From: Clostridium sp. C8-1-8
GTDB taxonomy: Bacteria > Bacillota > Clostridia > Clostridiales > Clostridiaceae
Assembly: GCF_009928445.1 (NCBI RefSeq)
Contig: NZ_JAABNO010000016.1
Coordinates: 25,107-89,106 of the forward strand
DNA: 64,000 nt
Direction of reading: 5' to 3'
Position numbers and translations under genes: made by a program. Of this stretch, positions 9,122 to 18,351 are shown one piece after another. The notes beneath the pieces were generated by a model that saw only the letters and a list, made by a program, of their open reading frames with translations, was not told the DNA's origin and did no database searches. Positions within the stretch are counted from its first letter, which is position 1; every line of letters starts with the position of its first letter.

Positions 9122-10198
9122 CTATTGGATATCCAAATGCATATCACCTTTTTTAATAAGTCCAGATTTTTTCATTGTAAGATAAATTGGAAGAATTATA
9201 GCTGATGGAATTATAACACCAGTAAATACAAAGATTAAGATTCCTTTAACTCCTTGGTTAGCAATTATATTAAGCGGAGCTATAAGTGAGTTGAGCCCAA
9301 GTCCTGCTAGTTCATAACTAGAGGAGAATTTGAATAAAACTGTAGCTATTGGTGCAGCTATTATCGAGGCTATAAAAGTAGGTATTATAATCTTTGGATT
9401 TTTTATTATGTTTGGAAACTGTACCTTTGGAGTTATAAGTCCTTGAGCTATGTTTGTACCAGCTTCATTTTCTCTGAAGGACATAAGTGTAAAGCCAACG
9501 AACTGAACTGTACATCCTATAAGTGCAGCTGCGCTGGATACAGGATCTAGCTTAAGTGCAATAGCTATAGCTGCAGAGGATGCTGGTGTCATAAGTAGAA
9601 TGCTCCAAGCAAGAGAAACCAAAGCGGAGCCTATAAATGGTGATATCTTAACTGAGTATGCAATTTGTGCACTGAGCCAATTTAAAGCCGGAGTAGTAAC
9701 AGCAGCAAGTCCAAGACCAGAAATACCACCTACAACAACAGCAGCAAAAGGTATTGCCATCATATCAAGACGAGTTTTTCCTGCTACAGCTTTACCAACA
9801 AATATAGCTACTAAGGCAGCCACCACTGCACTTATAGGTTGACCTGACACAAATATAAGTCCTGCAGGAGTAATCTTTACTGCATTTGCTCCTACTGTTG
9901 ACGCAATCATCGAACTAAATATTATTAGAGTATTGCCACCAAGCTGATAAGCCACTCCAGCACCTATAGCTGGTGCAAGCATTGATTTTGCAATGGTTCC
10001 TATGCCGATAAAGGCTGGCCAGTGAATGAATTTACCTATAGTTTCACATAAAAGTCCTATTCCAAGCATAACAAGTACTGCATTTGCAATTCCTGTTGCT
10101 GCTTTATATGCCAAATCTTTTGCAGATTCTTTTGTCTCTTCTGGTACAAGAGTTTCTTCGTATGTTACATCGGTTAAATTTGATTTTGTGCTTTCCAT
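9122..10198 (-). CDS. PTS_EIIC_2-family membrane transporter under T-box control
   Basis: A 358-residue, very hydrophobic protein with about ten predicted helices after a polar N-terminus of roughly 25 residues. Recognisable stretches are GLLCETIGKFIHWPAFIGIG, GGNTLIIFSSMIASTVGANA and SFRENEAGTNIAQGL. This resembles the PTS EIIC type 2 family, a membrane domain often encoded alone, without EIIA/EIIB partners; none are present here. The long leader carries a T-box, which normally senses an uncharged tRNA. This implies the substrate is an amino acid or related metabolite rather than a sugar. The family name is therefore probably misleading; the substrate is unknown. Confidence 0.8.
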   Translation of the reverse strand: MESTKSNLTDVTYEETLVPEETKESAKDLAYKAATGIANAVLVMLGIGLLCETIGKFIHWPAFIGIGTIAKSMLAPAIGAGVAYQLGGNTLIIFSSMIASTVGANAVKITPAGLIFVSGQPISAVVAALVAIFVGKAVAGKTRLDMMAIPFAAVVVGGISGLGLAAVTTPALNWLSAQIAYSVKISPFIGSALVSLAWSILLMTPASSAAIAIALKLDPVSSAAALIGCTVQFVGFTLMSFRENEAGTNIAQGLITPKVQFPNIIKNPKIIIPTFIASIIAAPIATVLFKFSSSYELAGLGLNSLIAPLNIIANQGVKGILIFVFTGVIIPSAIILPIYLTMKKSGLIKKGDMHLDIQ

Positions 10199-10260
10199 AA
10201 AAAATTGCCCCTTTCAAATAAATAAAATAAAAATCATTAATACAAATAAAAAGATAAATA

Positions 10261-10575
10261 AAAAAATCCTTTGCCCTTATAAAAACATAAGGGCGAAGGA
10301 TTATATTCGCGGTACCACCTTAATTACAACAAAAAAGTTGTATCTCAAATCAGTTCAAATATGTATAATTACATACTTAAAACCTAGCCTTTATATCGGA
10401 GGCAAACGTCTAAGTTTACTATAATTTCAACTTAAAAGCTCTGGAGTGATAGGATAATATTCTTACTAACACCAACTCTCAGCATCCATTGGTTCTCTGT
10501 AATTAGCACATTAAATATTACAATGTTTCTACAGTTATAGAAGCATTATCTCCGTCATTGCATTTATCATATTAT
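10261..10575 (-). promoter_or_regulatory. T-box riboswitch leader of the PTS_EIIC_2 gene
   Basis: Read on the minus strand, the leader contains a stem I region with the AG-bulge/distal-loop block CAGAGAACCAATGGATGCTG (near 10500-10480). It ends in the T-box core AGGTGGTACCGCG (10320-10308). Right after this is a terminator hairpin, AATCCTTCGCCCTTAT / ATAAGGGCAAAGGATT with a T-run (10300-10261), competing with the antiterminator. Uncharged tRNA should favour read-through. The specifier codon lies in AGAATATTATCCTATCACTCC (about 10463-10443). ATC (Ile) is a possible reading, but I cannot fix the frame of the loop. Confidence 0.9.
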
Positions 10576-10589
10576 CAGTATTTTTATAT

Positions 10590-10618
10590 AGTATAACCTC
10601 ATATTATTAACATGTCTA
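10590..10618 (-). promoter_or_regulatory. Promoter of the T-box leader
   Basis: On the minus strand, TAGACA (10618-10613) and TATACT (10595-10590) are separated by exactly 17 bp. This places transcription start near 10583, just before stem I. Confidence 0.65.
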
Positions 10619-10727
10619 TGGTTTTATTGAATAAATGATAAAAATAAAGTTTTAAATCAATATATTTTGTAATTGATAATGAGCTCGATTACATTATAGG
10701 AAAAAAGAATAATTTGGCAATGAAGTG

Positions 10728-10752
10728 TTAACCACTTAATTTCAATAATATT
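10728..10752. repeat. Family A remnant (A4), right end only
   Basis: TTAACCACTTAATTTCAATAATATT matches the right terminal repeat and 3' flank of the family A elements with one change. No matching left end is evident. The rest of 10620-10820 shows nothing else that I can support. Confidence 0.55.
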
Positions 10753-10823
10753 CTAAATATAATCAAATTTTAAAGTTATTATAAAGCGTTAATTATAAAA
10801 GGAGTAGAAGATTTTTGAAAAAA

Positions 10824-10884
10824 GTACTTTACATTATAAAGTACCTTTGGTTATAATGAGGAAGTACCTTATATTATGAAGTAC
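10824..10884 (+). promoter_or_regulatory. Double PadR operator with embedded promoter
   Basis: GTACTTT-ACATTAT-AAAGTAC (10824-10844) is a perfect 7-bp inverted repeat. A second near-copy, GTACCTT-ATATTAT-GAAGTAC (10864-10884), has its centre 40 bp downstream. A TATAAT at 10852-10857 lies between them, and a weak -35 (TTACAT, 10829-10834) falls inside the first palindrome. A PadR dimer at either site would cover the promoter, giving autorepression. Confidence 0.75.
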
Positions 10885-10920
10885 TTTAAATAATGAATAT
10901 GTATTGAAAGGAGGATAATT

Positions 10921-11259
10921 GTGGATTTTGATAAAGAGATATTAAAAGGTTATATAGATATGATGATATTATCTGTACTTAATGAAAAAGACATGTATGG
11001 ATACGAGATTGCAAAAAGAATAAGAGAAATATCGAATATAGATTATGAGATTAAAGAAGCTACTTTATATGTATCACTTAAGAGATTGGAAAAGAAGCAG
11101 TGTTTAGAAGGATATTGGAATGACAATGAAGCTACTGGCGGAGGGAGAAGGAGATATTACAGAATTACAGAAGTGGGACGAGAGTTTTTTAAATATAGGG
11201 TTGGAGAGTGGAATATCTTAAAAATGCTTGTAGATAATTTTGTGAGGGAGGATAAGTAA
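10921..11259 (+). CDS. PadR-family transcriptional repressor
   Basis: A 112-residue winged-helix protein. The N-terminal block LKGYIDMMILSVLNEKDMYGYEIAKRI and the wing ATGGGRRRYYRITEVGREFF are diagnostic of PadR. The start is GTG, 6 bp after AGGAGG. It is followed by a HAAS-domain protein, a pairing typical of Firmicute PadR modules that control membrane or transport proteins. The palindromes upstream suggest it represses its own operon. Confidence 0.9.
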   Translation: MDFDKEILKGYIDMMILSVLNEKDMYGYEIAKRIREISNIDYEIKEATLYVSLKRLEKKQCLEGYWNDNEATGGGRRRYYRITEVGREFFKYRVGEWNILKMLVDNFVREDK

Positions 11260-11260
11260 C

Positions 11261-12202
11261 TTGAATATTGATAAGTATGTAGAGAAGGTATATAAGAATT
11301 TTGATGGTAGTAATGAAGAAGTACAGATTTTGAAAGAAGAAATGAAGGCTCATCTTTATGATAGTGTAAAAGATCTAAGGTCTCAAGGTTATAGTGAAAA
11401 AGAGAGTTTTAGTATAGCTATAAAAAATTTTGGAGATGAGGATACTTTTTATAGCGAACTGCAAGATATAATGGCGAAGCAGAAAACATTTACGAATATG
11501 CTAATAAAAACAGCGGTGGTAGTATTTGTAATTGGTGCAGTAGTATGGATAGGTGGACTTATTGCACAGAAAAACTTTATAAATGAATATGAAAAAAATA
11601 GATTAGTTAATGGCAGTGATATACTTAACAAAATACAATGTTACATAGAGAATAAAGTTGTGCTAACTGAAGATGATAAGTCTAAAATAAATAAATGGTT
11701 AGATGGATATAATGAAGAAAATTATAATGGATTATATTATTTAGATATAACCAATGGTGGAAAGAGCTTTTATCACTACGAAAAGAAAGTATCAGAGGAA
11801 CTAATAAGAAATTCAGGAGAATGTGTATCAGGTAACAATAAAAATGGTTGGTCTGTCCATAGTAAACAAACAGATATAGATTCATTGATAGCTGAACATA
11901 ATGATGGCCTGAGAAGATCATTAGAAGACTATACTGAATCTTGGCATTATAAGCTTAAAAATACAGGCTTCTGGTTAATTACTTTATCTTGGTTGCTGGC
12001 AGTTATGCACTATACTCAAAAGTTCATACTTGAAAAGGGGAGTATTACAAAATTGCTAGTAATACTTTGCTTGGAAACTCTTATAATGTTCGCTACCTTT
12101 ACTTTTTATAAGGAGATTATAATACTAAGCCTATTAGCATTTATAATTTTAAATCAGTTTATGTTTAAAGAGAGTATGCATAAAAAAGTAGCTGTTTTTT
12201 AG
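11261..12202 (+). CDS. HAAS-domain membrane protein partnered with PadR
   Basis: A 313-residue protein with a TTG start one base after the padR stop; its ribosome site GGGAGGAT is in the end of padR. Residues about 1-70 form the HAAS/permease-prefix helical domain (KVYKNFDGSNEEVQILKEEM, then SEKESFSIAIKNFGDED). A membrane helix (VVVFVIGAVVWIGGLIA) follows, then an extracytoplasmic segment of about 130 residues, and about two more helices at the C-terminus. HAAS domains sit next to PadR in many Gram-positive operons; their mechanism is poorly known. I do not recognise the outer domain. Confidence 0.7.
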   Translation: MNIDKYVEKVYKNFDGSNEEVQILKEEMKAHLYDSVKDLRSQGYSEKESFSIAIKNFGDEDTFYSELQDIMAKQKTFTNMLIKTAVVVFVIGAVVWIGGLIAQKNFINEYEKNRLVNGSDILNKIQCYIENKVVLTEDDKSKINKWLDGYNEENYNGLYYLDITNGGKSFYHYEKKVSEELIRNSGECVSGNNKNGWSVHSKQTDIDSLIAEHNDGLRRSLEDYTESWHYKLKNTGFWLITLSWLLAVMHYTQKFILEKGSITKLLVILCLETLIMFATFTFYKEIIILSLLAFIILNQFMFKESMHKKVAVF

Positions 12203-12320
12203 ATTGAGCAAGATAGAAAATTTAATTAATTAACCATTTATTATCAAATTTGAAATCATATGTTCACATTTATGCTTTATTATATAGATATAAAATATTA
12301 TTACAGATCCCTAAGTTTTA

Positions 12321-12357
12321 TCAGTTGAATTTACAGAGTTCGGCTGATTTTTTTTTG
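12321..12357 (+). terminator. Terminator of the PadR operon
   Basis: A 9-bp stem TCAGTTGAA / TTCGGCTGA (two G-U pairs) is followed by nine T. Confidence 0.75.
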
Positions 12358-12373
12358 AGTTAAAATAATTAGG

Positions 12374-12467
12374 AGTTCCTATATGTAAACTTAATTTATA
12401 CTCCTTGGAAAATTGCCAGTTCTAAGGATTTTTAGCCATGTATAAATTAATAATTGCAGTAGGAACT
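12374..12467. repeat. Family B palindromic element, copy B1 (94 bp)
   Basis: Ends are AGTTCCTA / TAGGAACT. An inner inverted repeat TTAATTTATAC / GTATAAATTAA is perfect over 11 bp. It lies 110 bp from copy B2, in a gene-free stretch of about 720 bp. Confidence 0.75.
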
Positions 12468-12577
12468 ATTTAATTATATAAATATAACAATAAAACTTCT
12501 TATATTGTTAAGAATAAATAAATATAAGAAGTTAAAAAGTTAAGAATTTATTGGAATAATGCGGGTTGAGGGGACTT

Positions 12578-12677
12578 ATAGGGCTCCATTACGAAAACTT
12601 AAGTTATGCATGTTCAAAAATCATGCACCTATGAACTTTAGGCATGCATGACTTAATAGTTGAAGTTGGAACCCTAT
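12578..12677. repeat. Family B palindromic element, copy B2 (100 bp)
   Basis: Ends are ATAGGGCTCCA / TGGAACCCTAT (10 of 11 paired). Its interior starts TTACGAAAACTTAAG and ends TTAATAGTTGAAGTTGG, closely shared with copy B3 at 31.2 kb. ATGCATG/CATGCATG motifs pair within it. The remaining 12680-12905 is AT-rich with nothing I can support. Confidence 0.75.
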
Positions 12678-12921
12678 ATTTAAATAAAAATTGATAATTT
12701 TATATAAATGGTAAAGAAAACTATTGAATATAAGATTTATTTGTAATAATATTACAATGCTGTGCTTAAATAAGGTAATGTGCTTGGATGAATAAAACTA
12801 GTTATAAGTGTACTCTTTGGTGTGGCAGAAGCTGTTATAATAGGAAGCTTTCAAAAAAGTAGCTTATCTTAAAGCTAAGCCAGTTAATTATAAATTGAAC
12901 ATGTGGGGGAGGGATTAGAGC

Positions 12922-13725
12922 TTGATTGAATTAAAAAACATATCTAAGTCCTTTAAGGTATTTAGAAGAAGTCCAGGATTTACAAAGGCTTTCAAATCGC
13001 TCTTTAAGAGAGAGTATGATTTGGTTAAAGCACTGGAAGATGTTTCTTTTAAAATTGATGAAGGAGAGATGGTAGCTTATATTGGACCTAATGGTGCGGG
13101 AAAGAGTACTACTATTAAGATCATGAGTGGTATACTCAATCCTGATAGTGGTAGTTGTATCATAAACGGCAAGGTACCTTGGAAAAATAGAATTGACTAC
13201 GTAAAGGATATCGGAGTGGTTTTTGGACAGCGGTCTCAACTTTGGTGGGATGTACCTGTTGCTGATTCCTTCGAACTTCTTAAGGATATATATAAAATTC
13301 CCTATAACCAGTATAAAAGTAATAAAGATATGCTTACCGAATTATTAAAGCTTGAGGATATAATAAAAACTCCTACTAGGCAGCTAAGCCTAGGTCAAAG
13401 AATGCGCTGTGAGATAGCAGCATCACTTCTTCATAGTCCTAAGATATTATTTTTAGATGAACCAACCATAGGGTTGGACGCAGTTTCTAAAATAGCAGTA
13501 AGAGATTTCATAAAGACAATAAATAAGGAAAAGAAGACTACTGTTATACTTACAACCCATGATACCCAGGATATTGAGGCTTTATGCAAAAGGATGATAC
13601 TTATAGGAAAAGGAAAGGTACTTTTAGATGGCAACTTTGAAGAGCTAAAGCATAAGTTTAGTGAAGGCGGAGAACTAAATATTGATGAGGTTGTAGTAAA
13701 GATGTATAAGGAGTACAACATATGA
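12922..13725 (+). CDS. ABC-2 type exporter ATPase
   Basis: A 267-residue ATP-binding subunit with Walker A GPNGAGKST, signature LSLGQRMRCE, Walker B ILFLDEPTIGLD and a TTHDTQDIEALC H-loop. The start is TTG, 8 bp after a GGGGGAGGG site. The extended N-terminus before the first strand (FKVFRRSPGFTKAFKSLFKRE) and the two short permeases that follow match the COG4586/4587/3694 export systems. Substrates of these systems are mostly unknown. Confidence 0.88.
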   Translation: MIELKNISKSFKVFRRSPGFTKAFKSLFKREYDLVKALEDVSFKIDEGEMVAYIGPNGAGKSTTIKIMSGILNPDSGSCIINGKVPWKNRIDYVKDIGVVFGQRSQLWWDVPVADSFELLKDIYKIPYNQYKSNKDMLTELLKLEDIIKTPTRQLSLGQRMRCEIAASLLHSPKILFLDEPTIGLDAVSKIAVRDFIKTINKEKKTTVILTTHDTQDIEALCKRMILIGKGKVLLDGNFEELKHKFSEGGELNIDEVVVKMYKEYNI

Positions 13726-14525
13726 GAGCATATATATCTTTCTTCAAGATAAGATTTATTAATGGACTTCAATACAGATCAGCAGCTTATGCAGGCATAG
13801 TAACTCAGTTGGCTTGGGGCTTTATGTATATAATGTTATATCAAGCTTTTTATAAGAGCAGTTCTACAAAAGTACCTATTGATTTTAGGCAGCTTTCTAG
13901 TTATATATGGCTTCAGCAAGCCTTCTTAGCATTATTTATGACTTGGTTTCTAGAAAATGATATCTTTGATTTGATAAGTAGTGGCAATGTGGCCTATGAA
14001 CTTATAAGACCTCTTGATTTGTACAATCTATGGTTCACTCGAAATTGCTCTACTAGATTGTCTAAGGCAGTACTTAGATGCTTTCCTATTCTCATTATCT
14101 CAATGTTTTTACCAGAGCCCTATAGATTTCATGGGCCATATTCAATAGAAAGCTCAATATTCTTTTTTATATCGATGATATTGGCTTTTTTATTAGTGGT
14201 TGCATATTGTATGCTTATATATATTTTTACAATGTATACTATATCTCCTATGGGTATACGAATGGTTTTAGTAATGCTAGCTGATTTTCTTGCAGGTGGT
14301 CTAGTTCCTTTGCCTTTATTGCCGGACTATTTTACGAAATACATAAATTTATTACCTTTTGCCTCTATGCAAAACACTCCCTTTAGAATATACAGTGGTA
14401 ATCTTCCAGTAGCACAATGCTTAAATAGTTTACTGCTTCAATTAGTTTGGACAGTACTGCTGGTTATTGTAGGTAAGGTAATATTGTCAAAAGCACTAAA
14501 GCATGTAGTGGTACAAGGAGGATAA
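13722..14525 (+). CDS. ABC-2 type exporter permease, first subunit
   Basis: A 267-residue membrane protein with about six predicted helices, overlapping the ATPase gene by 4 bp (ATGA). It belongs to the ABC-2-like permease family usually encoded with the COG4586 ATPase. RPLDLYNLWFTRNCSTRLSK is the conserved cytoplasmic loop after the second helix pair. The C-terminus ends in ALKHVVVQGG. Confidence 0.85.
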   Translation: MRAYISFFKIRFINGLQYRSAAYAGIVTQLAWGFMYIMLYQAFYKSSSTKVPIDFRQLSSYIWLQQAFLALFMTWFLENDIFDLISSGNVAYELIRPLDLYNLWFTRNCSTRLSKAVLRCFPILIISMFLPEPYRFHGPYSIESSIFFFISMILAFLLVVAYCMLIYIFTMYTISPMGIRMVLVMLADFLAGGLVPLPLLPDYFTKYINLLPFASMQNTPFRIYSGNLPVAQCLNSLLLQLVWTVLLVIVGKVILSKALKHVVVQGG

Positions 14526-14528
14526 AAT

Positions 14529-15311
14529 ATGAAACTATATTTTAAGTATTTTTTAATGCACTTAAAATCTGCTATGCAGTATAAGACCTCTTTTTTCTTA
14601 ACGGCTGTAGGTCAAGGAATGACCACTTTGTTTTCATTTTTGAGCATGTATTTCTTGTTTGATAGGTTTGGAAGCATAAATGGATACAGCTTCAATGAAG
14701 TACTTATATGCTTTAGCACCATATTTATGTCTTTTTCACTGGCAGAATGCTTTGCTAGGGGTTTTGATTCATTTTCCTCCATTATTTCCAATGGTGAGTT
14801 TGATAGAATAATGGTAAGACCAAGAAATGAAATACTTCAAGTTCTAGGTTCAAGAATAGAATTTACTAGAGTAGGAAGGCTTATACAGGCAATAATGGTA
14901 TTTACCTATGCCATCCTTAAGGGAGGTATTCAATGGGATATATCAAAGGTAATAACCATAATCCTTATGGTGGTAGGGGGGATTGGTGTGTTCTCTGGAT
15001 TATTTATGATATATGCAGCCATATGTTTTTTTACCTTGGAAGGGCTAGAGATTATAAATATATTTACCGATGGAGGGAGAGAACTTGCTCAGTATCCCAT
15101 AAACATATATAAAGAGTGGGTAGTTAAGTTTTTTACCTTTATAGTACCGCTAGCTTTTATAAACTATTATCCATTTCTATACCTAATAGGTAGAACAGAG
15201 GGACATAGCGTTCTTTACATGTTTTCTCCAATAGTAGCCTTATTATTTTTGATACCTAGTAATATTTTATGGAGATATGGAGTAAGACACTACAAATCTA
15301 CCGGATCTTAA
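14529..15311 (+). CDS. ABC-2 type exporter permease, second subunit
   Basis: A 260-residue membrane protein starting 3 bp after its partner. It has about six predicted helices and the loop FDRIMVRPRNEILQVLGSRI, characteristic of COG3694 permeases. Together with the preceding permease it should form a heterodimeric export channel. No substrate clue is encoded nearby. Confidence 0.85.
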   Translation: MKLYFKYFLMHLKSAMQYKTSFFLTAVGQGMTTLFSFLSMYFLFDRFGSINGYSFNEVLICFSTIFMSFSLAECFARGFDSFSSIISNGEFDRIMVRPRNEILQVLGSRIEFTRVGRLIQAIMVFTYAILKGGIQWDISKVITIILMVVGGIGVFSGLFMIYAAICFFTLEGLEIINIFTDGGRELAQYPINIYKEWVVKFFTFIVPLAFINYYPFLYLIGRTEGHSVLYMFSPIVALLFLIPSNILWRYGVRHYKSTGS

Positions 15312-15388
15312 AATTATAAAAGAAGTGCTTTCTTAATATAGCTTTTCTTAATGTATTTCATAGTTATGAATATAAATTGTTAAGTACG

Positions 15389-15437
15389 AAAGTCATGAAT
15401 ATTAGCAGTATACTAAGCTGCTTATTCATGGCTTTTT
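15389..15437 (+). terminator. Terminator of the ABC-2 exporter operon
   Basis: A long stem, AAGTCATGAATA...TAGCAG / CTGCTTATTCATGGCTT, with a 2-nt bulge is followed by TTTTTAC. Between here and 15714 I see no gene and no clear promoter, only short broken frames. Confidence 0.7.
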
Positions 15438-15714
15438 ACTATATGAGATAAGTTTATCAATGGAAAAGAAAGAGATTATTTTTAATAATAGACAGTAATG
15501 AAAGAAAACGTACTGGTTGGATAGAAGGTTTTTATATATGGTGAGAAAAGGTATATGAAAAAAGATCAGGCATAGTGAAAAATTACCACAAATATTTAAT
15601 TTTAATGAGGACAAAATAGAAATACCATTTGGAACTTAAAAAGGTACTATATTATTCCAAGGAAATATTAGAGATACATGAAAATTGGATTTATTCAGAT
15701 AAGGGAGTGAGAAA

Positions 15715-17181
15715 GTGGATATACAGAAAACTATAGATGACCTAAGATCGAGATTAGGTATCCCACAAGAGTTTGTTGTAAAGAAAATACTAATTGGAAA
15801 TGGAAATACTATTGAAGCTGCCTTATGCTATGTGAATGGATTAATTGATAAAAATATTATAGATAGAGATGTTCTTACACATTTAATGATAGACGTCAAT
15901 GAAGATATATCAAAAGTAGATAATGTTTCTGAATATGTATGTAAAAAATATATTACCATAAGTAATACTTCAATCGAAAATGATATAAATAGTGTAACTA
16001 ATGGATTAAAGAGAGGTAAAACAGTATTACTTCTTCAAAATGCTGATAATTTTATAGTTCTAGATGCTTCATCAGAAAATTTTAGAGCTATTGAAGAGCC
16101 AGCAAATGAGACCTCTTTAAATGGTCCAAGAGATGGATTTATAGAAAATGTTCAGACTAATATAAGTTTATTAAAAAAAAGAATAAAAGATGTAAATTTA
16201 AAAACAGAAAAATTTACTTTAGGAACAAGAACTCAGACAGACTTATTTATTATGTATATAGAGGATATTGTGGATAAAAAGTATCTTGAGGAATTAAGAA
16301 AAAAAATAGAAAAAATAGATGTTGACTTAATACAGGCCAATGGAGTGGTAGAACAGTTTATTGAAGCTAATAAATTTAGCATATTTCCACAAACCTTTGG
16401 GTCAGAAAGGCCAGATGTAATACAGGCTCATATAATTGAGGGAAGAATAGCTTTTTTATTGGATAATACCCCATATGTAACCACCTATCCTACTACCTTT
16501 ACTGAATTTTTACAGACTCCAGAAGATTATTATGGGCGTACAGCTATATCAAGCTTTGTAAGGATTTTAAGATTTTTTGCGGTTTTTATAGTTATAACTT
16601 TTCCATCTATATATATTACTTTTCTAAAATTTAATTCTGAGATGATACCGTTGAAATTTATTAAAACTCTAGTAGTAAACAGAAAGGATTTAGCACTTAC
16701 CCCCTTTATGTCTTTATTGATGATGCAGATAACCATAGAACTATTGAGGGAAGGCGGACTAAGGTTGCCTACAAAAATAGGTCAGACACTGAGCGTAGTT
16801 GGAGGAATAATTATAGGAGACGCTGCTATAAAAGCTAAATTCGTAAGTTCAGCTACGTTGCTTGTGGCAGGTACAACAACTGTTGCATCTTTTGCCATAT
16901 CAAACTATAAGATGGCAGTAGCTATAAGACTTATAACTTACCCTATGACTGTTCTTGCAAATTGGTTAGGAGTGTTAGGGATTACTGTAGGATGGTTTGT
17001 GTTACTTTCCTATTTATGTTCAATAGAAAACTTAGGAGTGCCTTATCTTAATATAAATAGAAATGACTTGAAGGACACTTTAGTAAGAGCTCCTCATGGA
17101 AAACTTAATACAAGACCAGAAGCAATACCCAATAACAATCCTGTAAGGCAAGAATATACAGGAAGTGAGAAGAATGAATGA
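15715..17181 (+). CDS. Spore germination receptor subunit A (GerA family), set 1
   Basis: A 488-residue GerA-type subunit of a nutrient germinant receptor in the spore inner membrane. The start is GTG, with AAGGGAGTG upstream. A soluble N-terminal region of about 280 residues contains the family blocks NGPRDGFIENVQTNISLLKK and ILEGR-like IIEGRIAFLLDNTPYV. The membrane domain of about five helices follows from PEDYYGRTAISSFVRILRFF. It ends with ALVRAPH-type TLVRAPHGKLNTRPEA. It heads a run of A, B, B, C genes. The germinant cannot be predicted. Confidence 0.92.
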   Translation: MDIQKTIDDLRSRLGIPQEFVVKKILIGNGNTIEAALCYVNGLIDKNIIDRDVLTHLMIDVNEDISKVDNVSEYVCKKYITISNTSIENDINSVTNGLKRGKTVLLLQNADNFIVLDASSENFRAIEEPANETSLNGPRDGFIENVQTNISLLKKRIKDVNLKTEKFTLGTRTQTDLFIMYIEDIVDKKYLEELRKKIEKIDVDLIQANGVVEQFIEANKFSIFPQTFGSERPDVIQAHIIEGRIAFLLDNTPYVTTYPTTFTEFLQTPEDYYGRTAISSFVRILRFFAVFIVITFPSIYITFLKFNSEMIPLKFIKTLVVNRKDLALTPFMSLLMMQITIELLREGGLRLPTKIGQTLSVVGGIIIGDAAIKAKFVSSATLLVAGTTTVASFAISNYKMAVAIRLITYPMTVLANWLGVLGITVGWFVLLSYLCSIENLGVPYLNINRNDLKDTLVRAPHGKLNTRPEAIPNNNPVRQEYTGSEKNE

Positions 17182-18250
17182 TGGAAAGATATCTTTAACA
17201 ATAAGTGAATTCTCTCAGATATTAATAGCTTCTTTGGTAGGTGTAGGAATCCTTTATATACCTAATACCATAATAAAATATGCAGAGCAAGACTCGTGGA
17301 TTAGTTGTATATTTGGAGCTATATATCCTTTTTATCTGTTGTTACTAGCTAGTTATATTGCTAAGGTGCATCCAGATGAAAATATACTAGCTTTATCTAG
17401 AAGATATTTTGGTAGTGGGTTTGGAAATGTTTTGAACATATTGTACACTTTTTTTTTCATATTTCTTTTGACCTCTGAAATTGATGGATTTAAAAATGTT
17501 TCAGTTGTATACTTGACTAACTTTATAAGTGCTTATAAGGTTGTGGCCATAGTTGTATTAGGCGCAACTTATATAACATATAAAGGCTTGAAGCCCTTGG
17601 CAAGAGTTAGTGAAATAATATTTTTCACAACAATTATACTTGTACTGCTGCTTGCAGGTGCTTTAATAAAAGGAAGTCTTTATAATATACAGCCAATACT
17701 AAAAACTCCAATAGCAAAACTAGCAAAAGCCTCTAAGGAAACTGCCTTTTTTTATTCAGGTGTAGAAGCTGTTTTTCTATATCATCCCTTTATGAAAGAA
17801 AAAAATAAGCTGTTAAAGTATGGATCTATATGTGTAGGGTATATAGCCTTTACTTACGTAATGGTGGTTTTTTTAACTATATACTATCTAGGAGTAGATA
17901 TATCACCTAAATATTTGTGGCCAGTAATAACTTTAACGGATGTAATAAATATACCAATTATTAATAGTTTTAGATATATATTCTTAGCACTATGGAGTTT
18001 TATAATCTTAAAATGTATAGCAGTATATTATTATTCAAGTTGCTTTTGTATAAATCAAATAGTCACTAAAATTTCTATTCATAAGCTTGCTATACTTATA
18101 TATCCATTTATAGTATATGTAGCAGTTAGATATGGAAATGAGACTACAAGGAGAGAAGTCAGTGGGATTATTATGCCTATTTGCGCTTATTTTAATATTT
18201 TCTTTCTAACTATTATGGCTGTAGCTATAAAAAGAAGAAACGAAGGTTAG
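17174..18250 (+). CDS. Spore germination receptor subunit B (permease-like), set 1 first copy
   Basis: A 358-residue integral membrane protein of the GerAB/ArcD/ProY amino-acid permease-like family with about ten helices. It is the subunit thought to bind germinant. The ATG at 17174 is preferred over the GTG at 17165: AGGAAGTGAGAAG precedes both this start and that of the next gene, and the two proteins then align from residue 1. It overlaps the GerA gene. It is clearly a paralog of the next gene, sharing SEFSQ, GVGILYIPN and HP-ENIL-LSRRYFG. Confidence 0.9.
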   Translation: MNDGKISLTISEFSQILIASLVGVGILYIPNTIIKYAEQDSWISCIFGAIYPFYLLLLASYIAKVHPDENILALSRRYFGSGFGNVLNILYTFFFIFLLTSEIDGFKNVSVVYLTNFISAYKVVAIVVLGATYITYKGLKPLARVSEIIFFTTIILVLLLAGALIKGSLYNIQPILKTPIAKLAKASKETAFFYSGVEAVFLYHPFMKEKNKLLKYGSICVGYIAFTYVMVVFLTIYYLGVDISPKYLWPVITLTDVINIPIINSFRYIFLALWSFIILKCIAVYYYSSCFCINQIVTKISIHKLAILIYPFIVYVAVRYGNETTRREVSGIIMPICAYFNIFFLTIMAVAIKRRNEG

Positions 18251-18351
18251 TGTAGTTAGTCGAAGTTTTTAAAAATAATATATAGACCTATTAATTGTAA
18301 CAATGTGAATCAATGACCTTACAAGCTAAAAGTATGCAGGAAGTGAGAAAG

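Noticed and set aside
10026..10424. 132-codon frame on the plus strand over the T-box leader
   Set aside because: It is antisense to the PTS-like gene and its structured leader; it has no ribosome site and no recognisable family.
12798..12845. Short matches (GTTATAAGTGTAC, AGAAGCTGTTATAA) between this gap and the Hsp70 gene at the window start
   Set aside because: The two matches are 13-14 bases, out of order and without extension; chance in AT-rich DNA is the simplest explanation.
15440..15714. Possible decayed gene upstream of the first gerA
   Set aside because: Translated fragments in three frames show no recognisable family and stops are frequent.
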